Part shown: positions 1 through 7,382 of the stretch, in pieces
Layout: each line of letters opens with the position of its first letter
Position numbering within the stretch: the stretch's first letter is position 1
NCBI GenBank assembly: GCA_002719425.1
Contig: PBHA01000013.1
Location: forward strand, 4,512-28,052
Direction: 5' to 3'
DNA from: Chloroflexota bacterium
GTDB taxonomy: Bacteria; Chloroflexota; Dehalococcoidia; UBA1151; TMED-70
DNA length: 23,541 nt
The notes under the pieces: model-generated
What the model saw: only the letters and a program-made list of their open reading frames with translations
Databases searched by the model: none
Told to the model about the DNA's origin: nothing
Program-made: the position numbers and the translations under genes

Positions 1-245
1 GAATCATCTAGAGCAGGGACTGTACTTATTTCACAAACATCTGCCCATTTCAAACTCCATTCAGTAATTAATGATGGATTATCTGTTTCTATAATTATCA
101 CTCCCCAAGTATCTCCAGCGGCATGATACCTTCCAATTAGCTTTAGTCCTTCAGGGAATTCTGCACCAGGATCTTGATTTACAAACCTCTTAACACACTC
201 TTTCATGAATTCTGTTTTAACTTTATATTTTGAAATAAATAACAT
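1..245 (-). CDS. DUF3303-like small protein (3' end outside window)
   Basis: The gene is read leftward from an ATG at 245 and runs off the left edge after 81 codons, so it is partial. The protein begins MLFISKYKVKTEFMKECVKR and continues with an EFPEGLKLIGRYHAAGDTWG stretch and an IIIETDNPSLITEWSLKW segment. This order (beta strand, helix, a GRWH-like strand, an I-E-T-D strand, then a W-rich helix) is typical of DUF3303-type proteins, small dimeric alpha/beta barrels related to antibiotic-biosynthesis-monooxygenase folds. An AGGAG ribosome binding site lies about 7 bases upstream of the ATG. The gene is divergent from the one at 450. No enzyme activity can be assigned from sequence. Confidence 0.7.
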   Translation of the reverse strand, partial: MLFISKYKVKTEFMKECVKRFVNQDPGAEFPEGLKLIGRYHAAGDTWGVIIIETDNPSLITEWSLKWADVCEISTVPALDD

Positions 246-291
246 AAAAATACTCCTAATAATTTTTTCTTTTCTAAAGTTATAAACTAAT

Positions 292-402
292 TAGCAAAAA
301 GCTAAGTGAAAGATTATTTTGCTTCATTTAAAATAATGAAAAATCAATTTTAAATTATTTTTTTATAATAATGAGCCCTATGCTAAGTAAATTGTCGCTA
401 AG
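292..402. repeat. TTAGC/GCTAAG motif cluster in a divergent intergenic region
   Basis: The 204-base gap between the two divergent genes contains an inverted repeat, TTAGC-AAAAA-GCTAA (292-306), and two more direct copies of GCTAAG at 382 and 397, 15 bases apart. A TATAAT box at 413-418 lies between the last copy and the gene at 450. The copies could form an operator for the rightward gene, but in such AT-rich DNA short repeats can arise by chance. Confidence 0.3.
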
Positions 403-449
403 CTATATTTTTTATAATTTATTAAAAATTTATAAGCATAGGAAAAAAA

Positions 450-809
450 ATGTATAAAGGAAAAACACAGCTAACTAGAATTTGGAAGATAAAATCTCAA
501 GATGTTGAAAAAATGAAAGAAAATGCAAATGCACACTCAAATTGGATGAAAGAAACACATCATAAAACAGGGGACAAAACTTTACATTTTCTAAATTGGG
601 CTATGGAATATGAAACAAACGATGGTAAAAAGACTGGAAATATTATTTTTGTTTTAACAGAAGTATATGAAACTGAATCAGGTGTTGATGACCATATTAA
701 ACAAGCTCAAGATTCAAATTTTAGTTTCATCCCTCATCCTGAAGTACTAGGAAATGCCGAGAGTAGTGTGTTTTGTGACCGAGGGAAAATACTTAACTCT
801 CTATGGTGA
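450..809 (+). CDS. Small hypothetical protein, possibly a dimeric alpha/beta barrel
   Basis: This is a 119-residue soluble protein with no signal peptide or membrane segment. An AGGA-type ribosome binding site sits just before the ATG, and a TATAAT box at 413-418 is a plausible -10 element. An N-terminal strand is followed by a helix with HSNWMKETHHKTGDK, then a hydrophobic strand (NIIFVLTEVYE), then a helix (SGVDDHIKQAQ). This pattern resembles small ABM/DABB-type barrel proteins, but I do not recognise a named family. The HH and following acidic residues could be functional. It converges on the moaD-like gene, with 58 AT-rich bases between the two stops. Real-gene status is well supported by length, codon use and the ribosome binding site; function is unknown. 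Confidence 0.65.
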   Translation: MYKGKTQLTRIWKIKSQDVEKMKENANAHSNWMKETHHKTGDKTLHFLNWAMEYETNDGKKTGNIIFVLTEVYETESGVDDHIKQAQDSNFSFIPHPEVLGNAESSVFCDRGKILNSLW

Positions 810-867
810 AATTATTGTTTTTTCAGATATTTAAAAATTTTAGATTTATTTAAATAATTAAGTCTGA

Positions 868-1140
868 TTATCCTCCTGCCATTGCTGGTACTATATCTAT
901 AGAACTACCAGGCCCTACCTCGGTTTCTAATCCTTTTGAATGTCTAACGTCATCTCCATTTATATAAAAATTTATAAACTTATTTATCTCTCCTTCATCA
1001 TTTATCAAACGCTTTTTTATTCCATTAAATTTTTCTTCTAGATTATTTATACATTCTTCTAAGGTTTTACCTTCAACTTCAATAGTTCTGTCTTTTGTGA
1101 TTGTTCTTAAAGGCGTTGGTATGTTTATTAATACTGACAT
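868..1140 (-). CDS. MoaD/ThiS-family ubiquitin-like sulfur carrier protein
   Basis: This 90-residue beta-grasp protein ends in AMAGG. The C-terminal Gly-Gly is the signature of sulfur carriers that are adenylated by a MoeB/ThiF-type E1 and converted to a thiocarboxylate. It begins SVLINIPTPLRTIT and carries FINFYINGDDVR and SIDIVPAMAGG, matching the CysO/MoaD-like subgroup often encoded beside threonine synthase in Actinobacteria and Chloroflexota. It lies 10 bases downstream of the threonine synthase gene and is very probably cotranscribed with it. Family knowledge: CysO donates sulfur for cysteine synthesis, ThiS for thiamine, MoaD for molybdopterin, and other carriers for homocysteine. Which of these applies cannot be decided, because no E1 or JAMM protease gene is in the window. 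Confidence 0.87.
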   Translation of the reverse strand: MSVLINIPTPLRTITKDRTIEVEGKTLEECINNLEEKFNGIKKRLINDEGEINKFINFYINGDDVRHSKGLETEVGPGSSIDIVPAMAGG

Positions 1141-1150
1141 TTTATAACTC

Positions 1151-2371
1151 CTATACTTTTGATAATATTTCTTCTAAGTTATTTGCCTTAGAATCTATAT
1201 CTAATGTTTCTAAATTTGAAACGACATCAGGAGTCTTCAAACCATTTCCTGTTATAAGGCATACTGTCTTTTCGTCAGAAGATAATTTGTTTTGCTTTGA
1301 AAGTTTAACTAAAGACGCGATAACTACCCCTCCTGCTGTTTCAGTAAAGATTCCTTCGGTTTCAGCCAATAATCTAATTCCTTGAATAATTTCATTTTCT
1401 GATACAGAAGTTCCTGTTCCGTTTGTTTTATTGACTAAATTCACTGAGTTTAATCCATCTGCTGGATTACCAATAGCGATAGATTTCGCAATCGTTTCAG
1501 GAATAACAGGTTCTATAAAATCATTATTGTTATCAATCGCATTTACTATGGGAGAACATCCTTCTGCTTGTGCTATGTGCATTTTAGTTTTTACATAATC
1601 TATAAAACCTAATTTTTCAAACTCAGATATCCCTTTCCATACTTTTGTAAACAGTGAACCTGAACCTCCAGGACAAATAATATTATCTGGAGCTTCCCAT
1701 CCAAGTTGTTCTACAATCTCATATCCTAAAGTTTTGCTTCCCTCAGAGTAAAAAGGACGCATATTTATATTTGCAAAAGCCCAACTCTCTTTTTCATCGG
1801 CCAAAATTGTACAAATTCTATTAACATCGTCATAAGTACCATCAACTGTAACTATTTTGGGATTATAAACACCTGCAGAAATAATTTTTTCTTTTTCTAA
1901 ATTTTTTGGTATAAAAACAACTGTTTCAAGACCGCCTTTTGCGCCATGAGCTGCAACAGAGCCAGCTAAATTACCTGTAGAAGCACAAGCAAGGGTAGTC
2001 ATTTCAAATTCTTTAGCTTTATTAGAAGCAATAGAAACTACTCTATCTTTGAATGAAAAAGTTGGGTTGAGTGAATCATTTTTTATCCAAAGATTATCTA
2101 ATCCAAGATATTGACCCAAGTTTTTTGCTCTTACAAGAGGTGTAAAACCAGATTGTAAATCTATTTCATAATTAGATTCTAATGGAAGTAAATCTATATA
2201 TCTCCAAATTGATTTTGGGCCATTTAATATTTTTTCAATACTTATATTTTTTCTAATATATTCCCAATTATATTTCACCTCAAGAGGTCCAAAACACATA
2301 TCACAAACATACTTTGGTGAGACCTCATATTCGAACTTACATATTTTACAAATCAAACAATTTACTTTCAT
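1151..2371 (-). CDS. thrC: Threonine synthase-like PLP enzyme with N-terminal zinc ribbon
   Basis: This 406-residue fold-type II PLP enzyme is expected to convert O-phosphohomoserine to threonine plus phosphate in the cytoplasm. The N-terminus has a zinc ribbon with paired cysteines (C8/C11 and C23/C26, plus an extra C5) followed by FGPLEVKY, as in the roughly 400-residue zinc-ribbon class of ThrC. The PLP lysine is K108 in NPTFSFKDR. ASTGNLAGS (about 130-138) binds the substrate end, GGSGSL (235-240) holds the cofactor phosphate, and GNGLK occurs near the C-terminus as expected. An AAGAGG ribosome binding site precedes the ATG by about 7 bases. The sulfur carrier gene follows 10 bases after the stop. 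The leader carries a Met-rich mini-ORF and a terminator, suggesting attenuation. A related activity on phosphohomoserine cannot be excluded. Confidence 0.88.
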   Translation of the reverse strand: MKVNCLICKICKFEYEVSPKYVCDMCFGPLEVKYNWEYIRKNISIEKILNGPKSIWRYIDLLPLESNYEIDLQSGFTPLVRAKNLGQYLGLDNLWIKNDSLNPTFSFKDRVVSIASNKAKEFEMTTLACASTGNLAGSVAAHGAKGGLETVVFIPKNLEKEKIISAGVYNPKIVTVDGTYDDVNRICTILADEKESWAFANINMRPFYSEGSKTLGYEIVEQLGWEAPDNIICPGGSGSLFTKVWKGISEFEKLGFIDYVKTKMHIAQAEGCSPIVNAIDNNNDFIEPVIPETIAKSIAIGNPADGLNSVNLVNKTNGTGTSVSENEIIQGIRLLAETEGIFTETAGGVVIASLVKLSKQNKLSSDEKTVCLITGNGLKTPDVVSNLETLDIDSKANNLEEILSKV

Positions 2372-2387
2372 TATTTACCTCTTAAAT

Positions 2388-2412
2388 AAAAAAAACCCCC
2401 ACTTGGGGGTTT
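2388..2412 (-). terminator. Intrinsic terminator 5' of thrC (probable attenuator)
   Basis: Read on the minus strand, AAACCCCC (2412-2405), loop AAGT, and GGGGGTTT (2400-2393) form a perfect 8-bp stem whose right arm runs into an unbroken series of T down to 2388. The T run faces thrC. The hairpin sits about 10 bases upstream of the thrC ribosome binding site and 175 bases beyond the stop of the lipoprotein gene. That is far for that gene's own terminator, but where a leader attenuator would be placed. Confidence 0.85.
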
Positions 2413-2446
2413 CCTAATTTTTTATATGATAATCTGAACTACAAAA

Positions 2447-2506
2447 CTAGACATCCCCCTTAGAGAATGACATCATCATCATGTTGTTGTTCAAAAAATT
2501 ATTCAT
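2447..2506 (-). CDS. Putative thrC leader peptide with four consecutive Met codons
   Basis: A 19-codon ORF, MNNFLNNNMMMMSFSKGDV, runs on the minus strand and ends in TAG at 2449-2447. It contains three AAC codons followed by four ATG codons (2482-2471). A run of five G (2459-2455) inside its last codons could pair with the five C of the terminator's left arm (2409-2405). A ribosome finishing at the stop would cover the G run, letting the terminator form. A ribosome stalled early in the Met run would leave the G run free. No clear Shine-Dalgarno is present. A weak -10-like TAGTAT (2518-2513) ends six bases before the ATG, so translation could be leaderless. The geometry is seen directly; function is inferred. 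Confidence 0.5.
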   Translation of the reverse strand: MNNFLNNNMMMMSFSKGDV

Positions 2507-2587
2507 AAAAATGATACTAACATAAAAATTTAATTTAGAAAAACTTAATAATTGTTTCTTTCATAAGATATTTGAATAATTAGCTTA

Positions 2588-4012
2588 TTAGTTTCTTTCA
2601 TTCAATAATTTTTCAATAACAGAATCGTAGTGAAAACTGTAGTATGGGGTGTGGATTTCATCCAAGTCTACTGGAGCAGAAAGAGTATAAGTTTCTGCGT
2701 TTTTTAGATAATACTCTAGATAAGCATAAGTTAAATTATTTGCAATATTTTTATTTACATACAAGACATTAGTATAAAGAAATGGTAATTCCGCATAATT
2801 TTTTTCTAGAGTTTCCATTTTAGGTTCTAGGCATTTATCAAAAACTGGTTGAGTTGTTCCATCAGGCTTGTCGTTTGCCCAATGGGTTAGATCAAGTGCA
2901 ATTACAGCTTCATTATAATTTTCAAATTTTATAAATCCTATTCCCCCTTGAACTTTAGAAACCGCGTTTATAGTCTCTGAGTCTGTTTCCATAGGCGAAT
3001 ATGCACGAAAAGCTTTAGTGCCATGCCATTTTGATTTAAATTTATTAGATAATTCATTACCTTCCTTTACTCCATACAAAGAGATTGGCATATTAGGAAA
3101 AGTAGGATGAACTTGTTGCCAATTAATATACTTGAAATCTTTTCTAAAAATATCAGAAATTTGATCTGAATATAAACACTCTGCCCAATTATTAGATTTA
3201 TTAACAATTATAGATATTGCGAAGAATGTTATAGGTATCTCAATGTAATCAATGTTATTTTCTAAAAGTTGATTTTTTCTATCTGCAGAATTATCAGAAT
3301 CATCTATAGGAAACCATTGTTCATCGATAGCAATATCAATTACTCCGTCCCTAAATGATTCAAATGCATCATCAACAAAATCTAGTTCTACTTTGGAATC
3401 ACTATGTAAGTTATTAAAGTCTGATACCGATGAAGTTAGATAAGGAATACTGTCATTTTTTCCACCTATTTTAATTGTCAATCCATCAATTCCAAAATCT
3501 TTAGTTTTATCATTATTTTTTAATTCTGGGGTAGGGGTAGATGTTGGAATTTCAGGTGTTTTTCTTTCTTCTTCCTTTGGAGCACTCTTGGGTATATTTT
3601 CAATACTTTTTTCTATAACCGCAGCCTCATATTGAGTTCTTAGGTTTTTTAGACTCATTTCAAGCAGTAATTTCTCTTCTAAGAGTTTTTCAATTTGGCT
3701 ACTTAGAGCTAGGTTCTCATCACTTAGATTTAAGTTTTCATTACTAATATCGTTTAACTGTAGCCTCATTGCTTCCAAGCTATTATTTAATACATCAAGA
3801 TTTTCTATTTTAGAGGCTAGTTCTTGAGTAATCGATTCAATTATTCCATCTTTCTCAGAAGCTGATTCGCCTAGCTTAGATATTTCCTTATTGGCACTGT
3901 CTATAAGACTTGAAAGACCAGAATTTTCATTAGAAGTATTTACGTTTGAAATAGTTTCTCCTGAACATGCAAAAATTATAAAAACTAATAAAATTATAAA
4001 TAATCGATTCAT
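2588..4012 (-). CDS. Lipoprotein with coiled coil and PstS-like substrate-binding domain
   Basis: This 474-residue protein has a short hydrophobic signal ending in IIFAC, making C16 the likely lipidated residue. Residues about 35-135 form a heptad-rich, Glu/Leu/Asn-rich coiled coil. A Pro/Glu/Thr linker (about 140-165) leads to a periplasmic-binding-protein-like domain (about 173-474). This domain has GLTIKIGGKND at its start, FRDGVIDIAI, a PstS-like segment IPITFFAISIIVNKSN followed by WAECLYSDQISDIF, and GGIGFIKF, all recalling phosphate-type (PBP_like_2) receptors. No pstCAB genes are nearby, so the ligand and partner are unknown. The start is only 27 bases from the divergent gene, and a TATAAT box ends six bases before the ATG, suggesting a leaderless mRNA. 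Confidence 0.78.
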   Translation of the reverse strand: MNRLFIILLVFIIFACSGETISNVNTSNENSGLSSLIDSANKEISKLGESASEKDGIIESITQELASKIENLDVLNNSLEAMRLQLNDISNENLNLSDENLALSSQIEKLLEEKLLLEMSLKNLRTQYEAAVIEKSIENIPKSAPKEEERKTPEIPTSTPTPELKNNDKTKDFGIDGLTIKIGGKNDSIPYLTSSVSDFNNLHSDSKVELDFVDDAFESFRDGVIDIAIDEQWFPIDDSDNSADRKNQLLENNIDYIEIPITFFAISIIVNKSNNWAECLYSDQISDIFRKDFKYINWQQVHPTFPNMPISLYGVKEGNELSNKFKSKWHGTKAFRAYSPMETDSETINAVSKVQGGIGFIKFENYNEAVIALDLTHWANDKPDGTTQPVFDKCLEPKMETLEKNYAELPFLYTNVLYVNKNIANNLTYAYLEYYLKNAETYTLSAPVDLDEIHTPYYSFHYDSVIEKLLNERN

Positions 4013-4018
4013 ATATGC

Positions 4019-4030
4019 ATTATATATAAT
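4019..4030. promoter_or_regulatory. Palindromic divergent -10 element for two leaderless genes
   Basis: ATTATATATAAT is a perfect 12-base palindrome that provides a TATAAT hexamer on each strand: 4025-4030 rightward and 4024-4019 leftward. The rightward ATG begins 9 bases after its hexamer and the leftward ATG 6 bases after its own. Neither gene has room for a Shine-Dalgarno, so both transcripts would be leaderless or nearly so. No good -35 hexamer is visible. Confidence 0.55.
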
Positions 4031-4039
4031 TTATAAATA

Positions 4040-4498
4040 ATGATAACTAAAGATCAAATTTACACTGCTCAAAAAAATTGGGGTGACGGAATAGTCAGAA
4101 TTGGAACTTTAATGAATGATGAGTCTGCCTGCATCAAATTTACAAATTCCTTTTTGAATAGCACTTATGATTTTAAGAATGGTGAAGTTTTATTTAAACC
4201 AACAAAAGCCGCTGAAGAACAATTTAGGCCGAAATTTGAAATGGCATTATCATATTTTTTAGGAGGAAAAGACTCTTTTTGCAGTGAAGATGAAGGATTT
4301 GCATTAAAACCTTGGATTGAAGTTAAGTTTCAGAATTCAGGTTTTATTATTGAGGAAAAAAGAGCTCTTGCAATGGGTAATTATTTTTTTACTGATTCTA
4401 AAGGTAGCATTCTTAAAGTTGAGTACACTTTTGGATATAAGCTATCTAGAGATAAATTAGTAATAGACCTGCACCACTCTTCGTTACCTTATTCATAA
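4040..4498 (+). CDS. NTF2/SnoaL-like protein
   Basis: This 152-residue soluble protein contains VLFKPTKAAEEQFRPK, GFALKPWIEVKF, ALAMGNYFFTD, VEYTFGYKLSRD and the terminal HHSSLPYS. This set of segments marks a compact alpha/beta cone family with an NTF2/SnoaL-type fold. Homologues are often labelled phosphoribosyl-AMP cyclohydrolase in databases, but the HisI metal-binding cysteines and motifs are absent, so I do not use that name. The substrate is unknown. The ATG is next to a probable leaderless promoter. The stop lies two bases before the start of the acyltransferase gene, so the two are probably cotranscribed and translationally coupled. Confidence 0.7.
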   Translation: MITKDQIYTAQKNWGDGIVRIGTLMNDESACIKFTNSFLNSTYDFKNGEVLFKPTKAAEEQFRPKFEMALSYFLGGKDSFCSEDEGFALKPWIEVKFQNSGFIIEEKRALAMGNYFFTDSKGSILKVEYTFGYKLSRDKLVIDLHHSSLPYS

Positions 4499-4500
4499 TT

Positions 4501-5586
4501 ATGACTCAAAGACTTCATTATCTAGATTCTGTAAGAGCATTAGCAATGTATCTAGGAATACTTCTTCATGCTACACTTCCTTTGCTTCCTTGGCATGGAG
4601 ATTATGAAATGAAGGAAGGGTATAGTCTTTTATTATTATTTATTCACGGATTTAGAATGCCACTTTTTATGATCATTAGTGGATTTTTTGCTGAAATGGT
4701 AATTCGTAGACATGGTTTAGCAAACTTTATAGACAAAAGATTAAGAAAAATAGGATTACCATACCTAGTTTTTGTCCCCTTAGTAACAATTTTATTTATA
4801 TCTACATATATGATTGGTAATATTTTTGTAGATTGGGGCTCAATAAATGTAACAAAAGAGGCAAAAGAAACAAAACTTGAAGATGAATTTAATCACGGGC
4901 ATCTTTGGTTTATGTATTTTTTACTCATTTTTACTTTTATCTATTCAGGCATTACTTATTTATCAAAAAAAATAAACATAAAAATAAATATCAATTATTG
5001 TTTAATGGCAATAATTCCAACAACTTTGTTTTTTTTAATTTTTCAACCTGAAGATGTTATTTCAAGACCAGCTACGGATGTTAGTTTTTTACCTAACTGG
5101 TCAATATTGGGTTATTATTTTGCGTTTTTTTTATTTGGAGCATTATTTTTTAGACTTAGGAACAACGGTCAAATTTTAATAGAAAAATTTTCTAAATTTC
5201 AAAGAGTTTTTTATTGGATTCCCATTGCTTCTTTTGTTATTTGTTTGATTATTTCAGAAAATAAAATCTACTTATTAGGAGAATTGTTTAATTTCATTTA
5301 TACATGGAGTTCAATATTAGTAATTATTCTTATTTTTTATAAATTCGTAAATAGATTTAATTCAATAATAAGATATTTATCAGATGCATCCTATTACATA
5401 TACATTATCCATGTTCCTCTAATAATATTATTCCAAGGTATGGTATCAAGCTTGGAAATTAATCATTTTTTAAAATTTATTTTGATTATAGTTTTTACAA
5501 CAATCTTTTCATTAATTACCTATCATTATTTTGTTAGAAAAACTTTTATTGGCACGCTCTTAAACGGAAAAAAAGCTAAGGAGTAA
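4501..5586 (+). CDS. Acyltransferase 3 family integral membrane protein
   Basis: This 361-residue multi-pass protein has about ten predicted hydrophobic helices. The start MTQRLHYLDSVRALAMYLGI followed by LLHAT is the family opening, with D9, R12 and H23 in the usual places. GFRMPLFMIISGFFAEMV and the membrane-embedded HGHLWFMYFLL also match. Members such as OpgC/MdoC and O-antigen acetylases transfer acyl groups onto sugars or other cell-surface substrates across the cytoplasmic membrane. The gene starts two bases after the preceding stop with no Shine-Dalgarno, so it probably depends on coupled translation. The aldo/keto reductase gene follows after six bases. The acceptor cannot be told from sequence. 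Confidence 0.85.
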   Translation: MTQRLHYLDSVRALAMYLGILLHATLPLLPWHGDYEMKEGYSLLLLFIHGFRMPLFMIISGFFAEMVIRRHGLANFIDKRLRKIGLPYLVFVPLVTILFISTYMIGNIFVDWGSINVTKEAKETKLEDEFNHGHLWFMYFLLIFTFIYSGITYLSKKINIKININYCLMAIIPTTLFFLIFQPEDVISRPATDVSFLPNWSILGYYFAFFLFGALFFRLRNNGQILIEKFSKFQRVFYWIPIASFVICLIISENKIYLLGELFNFIYTWSSILVIILIFYKFVNRFNSIIRYLSDASYYIYIIHVPLIILFQGMVSSLEINHFLKFILIIVFTTIFSLITYHYFVRKTFIGTLLNGKKAKE

Positions 5587-5592
5587 AACACA

Positions 5593-6585
5593 TTGTCTAT
5601 AAACATAGAAAAAAAAGTTATAGGAAATACTAATTTGGAAGTCACTAAAATTGGAATGGGTGGTGCTCCTCTAGGAAGCCTTGACGAAAAGACTGCAAGA
5701 AAAACACTAGAAAAATCTTATGAATTAGGGATCAATTACTTTGATACAGCTCCGTTATATGGTGCTGGTAACAGTGAAAAACATTATGGTAGATTTTTAC
5801 CTGAAATAGATAGAGAAAGTTTTGTAATTTCAAGTAAAGTGGGACGTTTAATATTATCTGAAGAAGAAGCAAAACATTATTATTCAAATGATATGGTTAC
5901 TCCAGCGATAGAAACTAATCTAAAAGCATCTAGCTATAAAAATAATGTTGTATTTAATTTTTCAAGAGAAGGTGTACTAAGATCAATAGAAGAAAGTTTG
6001 GAAAGACTTAATATTGATAACTTAGATATAGTATATATTCATGATCCTGATGATAATTATGAAATTGCCTTAAATGAAACTTTACCAACATTATTAGAAT
6101 TGAAATCTAAAGGGGTAATTAAAGCAATTGGAGCTGGTATGAATGAATGGGAAATGCTGTTAGATTTTGCTAAAAATGGAGAGTTTGATTGCTTTTTACT
6201 AGCAGGAAGATACACTCTATTAGACTATTCAGCGCTTGATCTATTGCTCCCAAAATGTGTTGAAAAAGATATTAGCGTAATCATAGGTGGACCATATAAT
6301 AGCGGAATATTAGCTTCAGATTTAAATGAGGAATCTACTTATTTCTATCAGCCATCTCCAAAAGAAGTGATTAACAAAGCAAAAAAAATAAAAATCATTT
6401 GTGATAAATACAAAGTTCCCTTAAAATCTGCGGCTCTACAATTTGGGCTAAATCATAATTCAGTTGCTTCAACTATTCCAGGTCCAAGAAATCCTGAGGA
6501 AGTCATAAATAATCTAGAAATGCTTTCTTTTGAAATAGATCCAAACTTATGGGATGAACTAAGAGAAAATAACCTTATTCCTTAA
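5593..6585 (+). CDS. Aldo/keto reductase (aldose dehydrogenase-like)
   Basis: This 330-residue TIM-barrel NAD(P)H oxidoreductase has the four catalytic residues D51, Y56, K82 and H150 within YFDTAPLYGAG, ISSKVGR and DIVYIHDP. STIPGPRNPEEV near the C-terminus contributes to nucleotide binding. DIVYIHDPDD and the length are typical of the D-threo-aldose/L-fucose 1-dehydrogenase branch, so a sugar or lactone substrate is plausible but not shown. The start is a TTG at 5593 with an AAGGAG ribosome binding site about nine bases upstream that overlaps the end of the acyltransferase gene. No in-frame ATG fits the family N-terminus. It is the last gene of the three-gene operon. Confidence 0.87.
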   Translation: MSINIEKKVIGNTNLEVTKIGMGGAPLGSLDEKTARKTLEKSYELGINYFDTAPLYGAGNSEKHYGRFLPEIDRESFVISSKVGRLILSEEEAKHYYSNDMVTPAIETNLKASSYKNNVVFNFSREGVLRSIEESLERLNIDNLDIVYIHDPDDNYEIALNETLPTLLELKSKGVIKAIGAGMNEWEMLLDFAKNGEFDCFLLAGRYTLLDYSALDLLLPKCVEKDISVIIGGPYNSGILASDLNEESTYFYQPSPKEVINKAKKIKIICDKYKVPLKSAALQFGLNHNSVASTIPGPRNPEEVINNLEMLSFEIDPNLWDELRENNLIP

Positions 6586-6696
6586 GTTTTATGAGTTTAG
6601 ATTGGTACAAAACAACATAAATTTGTAATAAATCCTCTATGTATAAAAAACAGAACCGAGGTAATTTTAGATAAATATATTTAGAAAAGAGGGAAA

Positions 6697-7338
6697 ATGA
6701 TTTCTAAAAAATTCGCATCAATCATGATGATTGTGGGACCAATATTGACATTAATTATGGCATTTACAGGTCCTTTAAATCCTAATGCTGGAGTTTCATG
6801 GTCAGACACACAAGCTGTTCTTGGATTACTAGCTACTGCAAACACAGATTGGGCTCAAATTAATTTCTTGCTTTTGAGCATAGGATTAATTATGCAAGTT
6901 CTAGGAATACGATACTTTGTTAATTCTATGAACTCTAATGATAGTGTAGTTAATTATTCTCTAACTGGTGGCATGGCAATGATTATGGGTGTAATTGTGG
7001 TATTTGGAGAAGGATTACTCTATGGAGCTGCTGCTAATGCTGCTGCCATAGCCGGAGGAGCTGGTATGGGAACTGCAGCCTCAATGTGGGCTGGAGGTCA
7101 AGCTTTTGGAGCAGGTGGAAGCATACTTTTGTTTACAGGTCTTGCACTTGTGAGCATCAGTGCTTATGTTACAAACACATTTAATAAAATAATTGCTATA
7201 TTGCTAGCTGTTGTAACTATTGTAGGAGTAATTCTTTGTCTTATTGGAGAGTACACTAACGATCTGATGATTATCCCATACTTGGGAACTACTATTGGAA
7301 TTGTAGCTCTTGGAATACTAACTATAAGATCTAAATAA
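6697..7338 (+). CDS. Six-helix membrane protein of unknown function
   Basis: This 213-residue protein has about six hydrophobic segments, near residues 7-25, 52-74, 87-112, 134-158, 163-185 and 189-210. The centre is rich in Gly and Ala (LLYGAAANAAAIAGGAGMGTAAS), which suggests closely packed helices. The N-terminal loop after helix 1 has GPLNPNAGVSWSDTQ. A GAGGGA ribosome binding site lies just before the ATG. It is separated from the aldo/keto reductase by 111 bases, enough for its own promoter. No family or transport motif is recognisable, and I give no function. Confidence 0.7.
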   Translation: MISKKFASIMMIVGPILTLIMAFTGPLNPNAGVSWSDTQAVLGLLATANTDWAQINFLLLSIGLIMQVLGIRYFVNSMNSNDSVVNYSLTGGMAMIMGVIVVFGEGLLYGAAANAAAIAGGAGMGTAASMWAGGQAFGAGGSILLFTGLALVSISAYVTNTFNKIIAILLAVVTIVGVILCLIGEYTNDLMIIPYLGTTIGIVALGILTIRSK

Positions 7339-7346
7339 TCTTAAGT

Positions 7347-7380
7347 ATTTGTGCATTCATAATTTTATGGATGCACAAAT
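7347..7380. terminator. Hairpin between convergent genes
   Basis: A 16-bp inverted repeat with one G-U wobble (arms 7347-7362 and 7365-7380, core TTTGTGCAT/ATGCACAAA) fills the gap between the membrane protein stop and the alaX stop. Neither side has a strong U tract, so it may act as a weak bidirectional terminator or as a 3'-end stabilising hairpin. Confidence 0.6.
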
Positions 7381-7382
7381 TA

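Noticed and set aside
823..867. AT-rich hairpin (TCAGA-TATTTAAA / TTTAAATA-TCTGA) between convergent genes
   Set aside because: The stem is weak and interrupted and has no U tract on either side, so I do not call it a terminator.
1101..1385. Plus-strand open frame of 94 codons
   Set aside because: It is antisense to the end of thrC and the start of the sulfur carrier gene, both of which are clearly real.
2388..2412. Reading the C5/G5 terminator simply as the end of the lipoprotein gene
   Set aside because: It is 175 bases past that stop but only 10 bases before the thrC ribosome binding site, with a Met-rich ORF between; attenuation fits better, although dual use remains possible.
4040..4498. 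Phosphoribosyl-AMP cyclohydrolase (HisI) label for the NTF2-like protein
   Set aside because: The HisI metal-binding Cys/His/Asp motifs are missing; the label appears to be a propagated annotation for this family.
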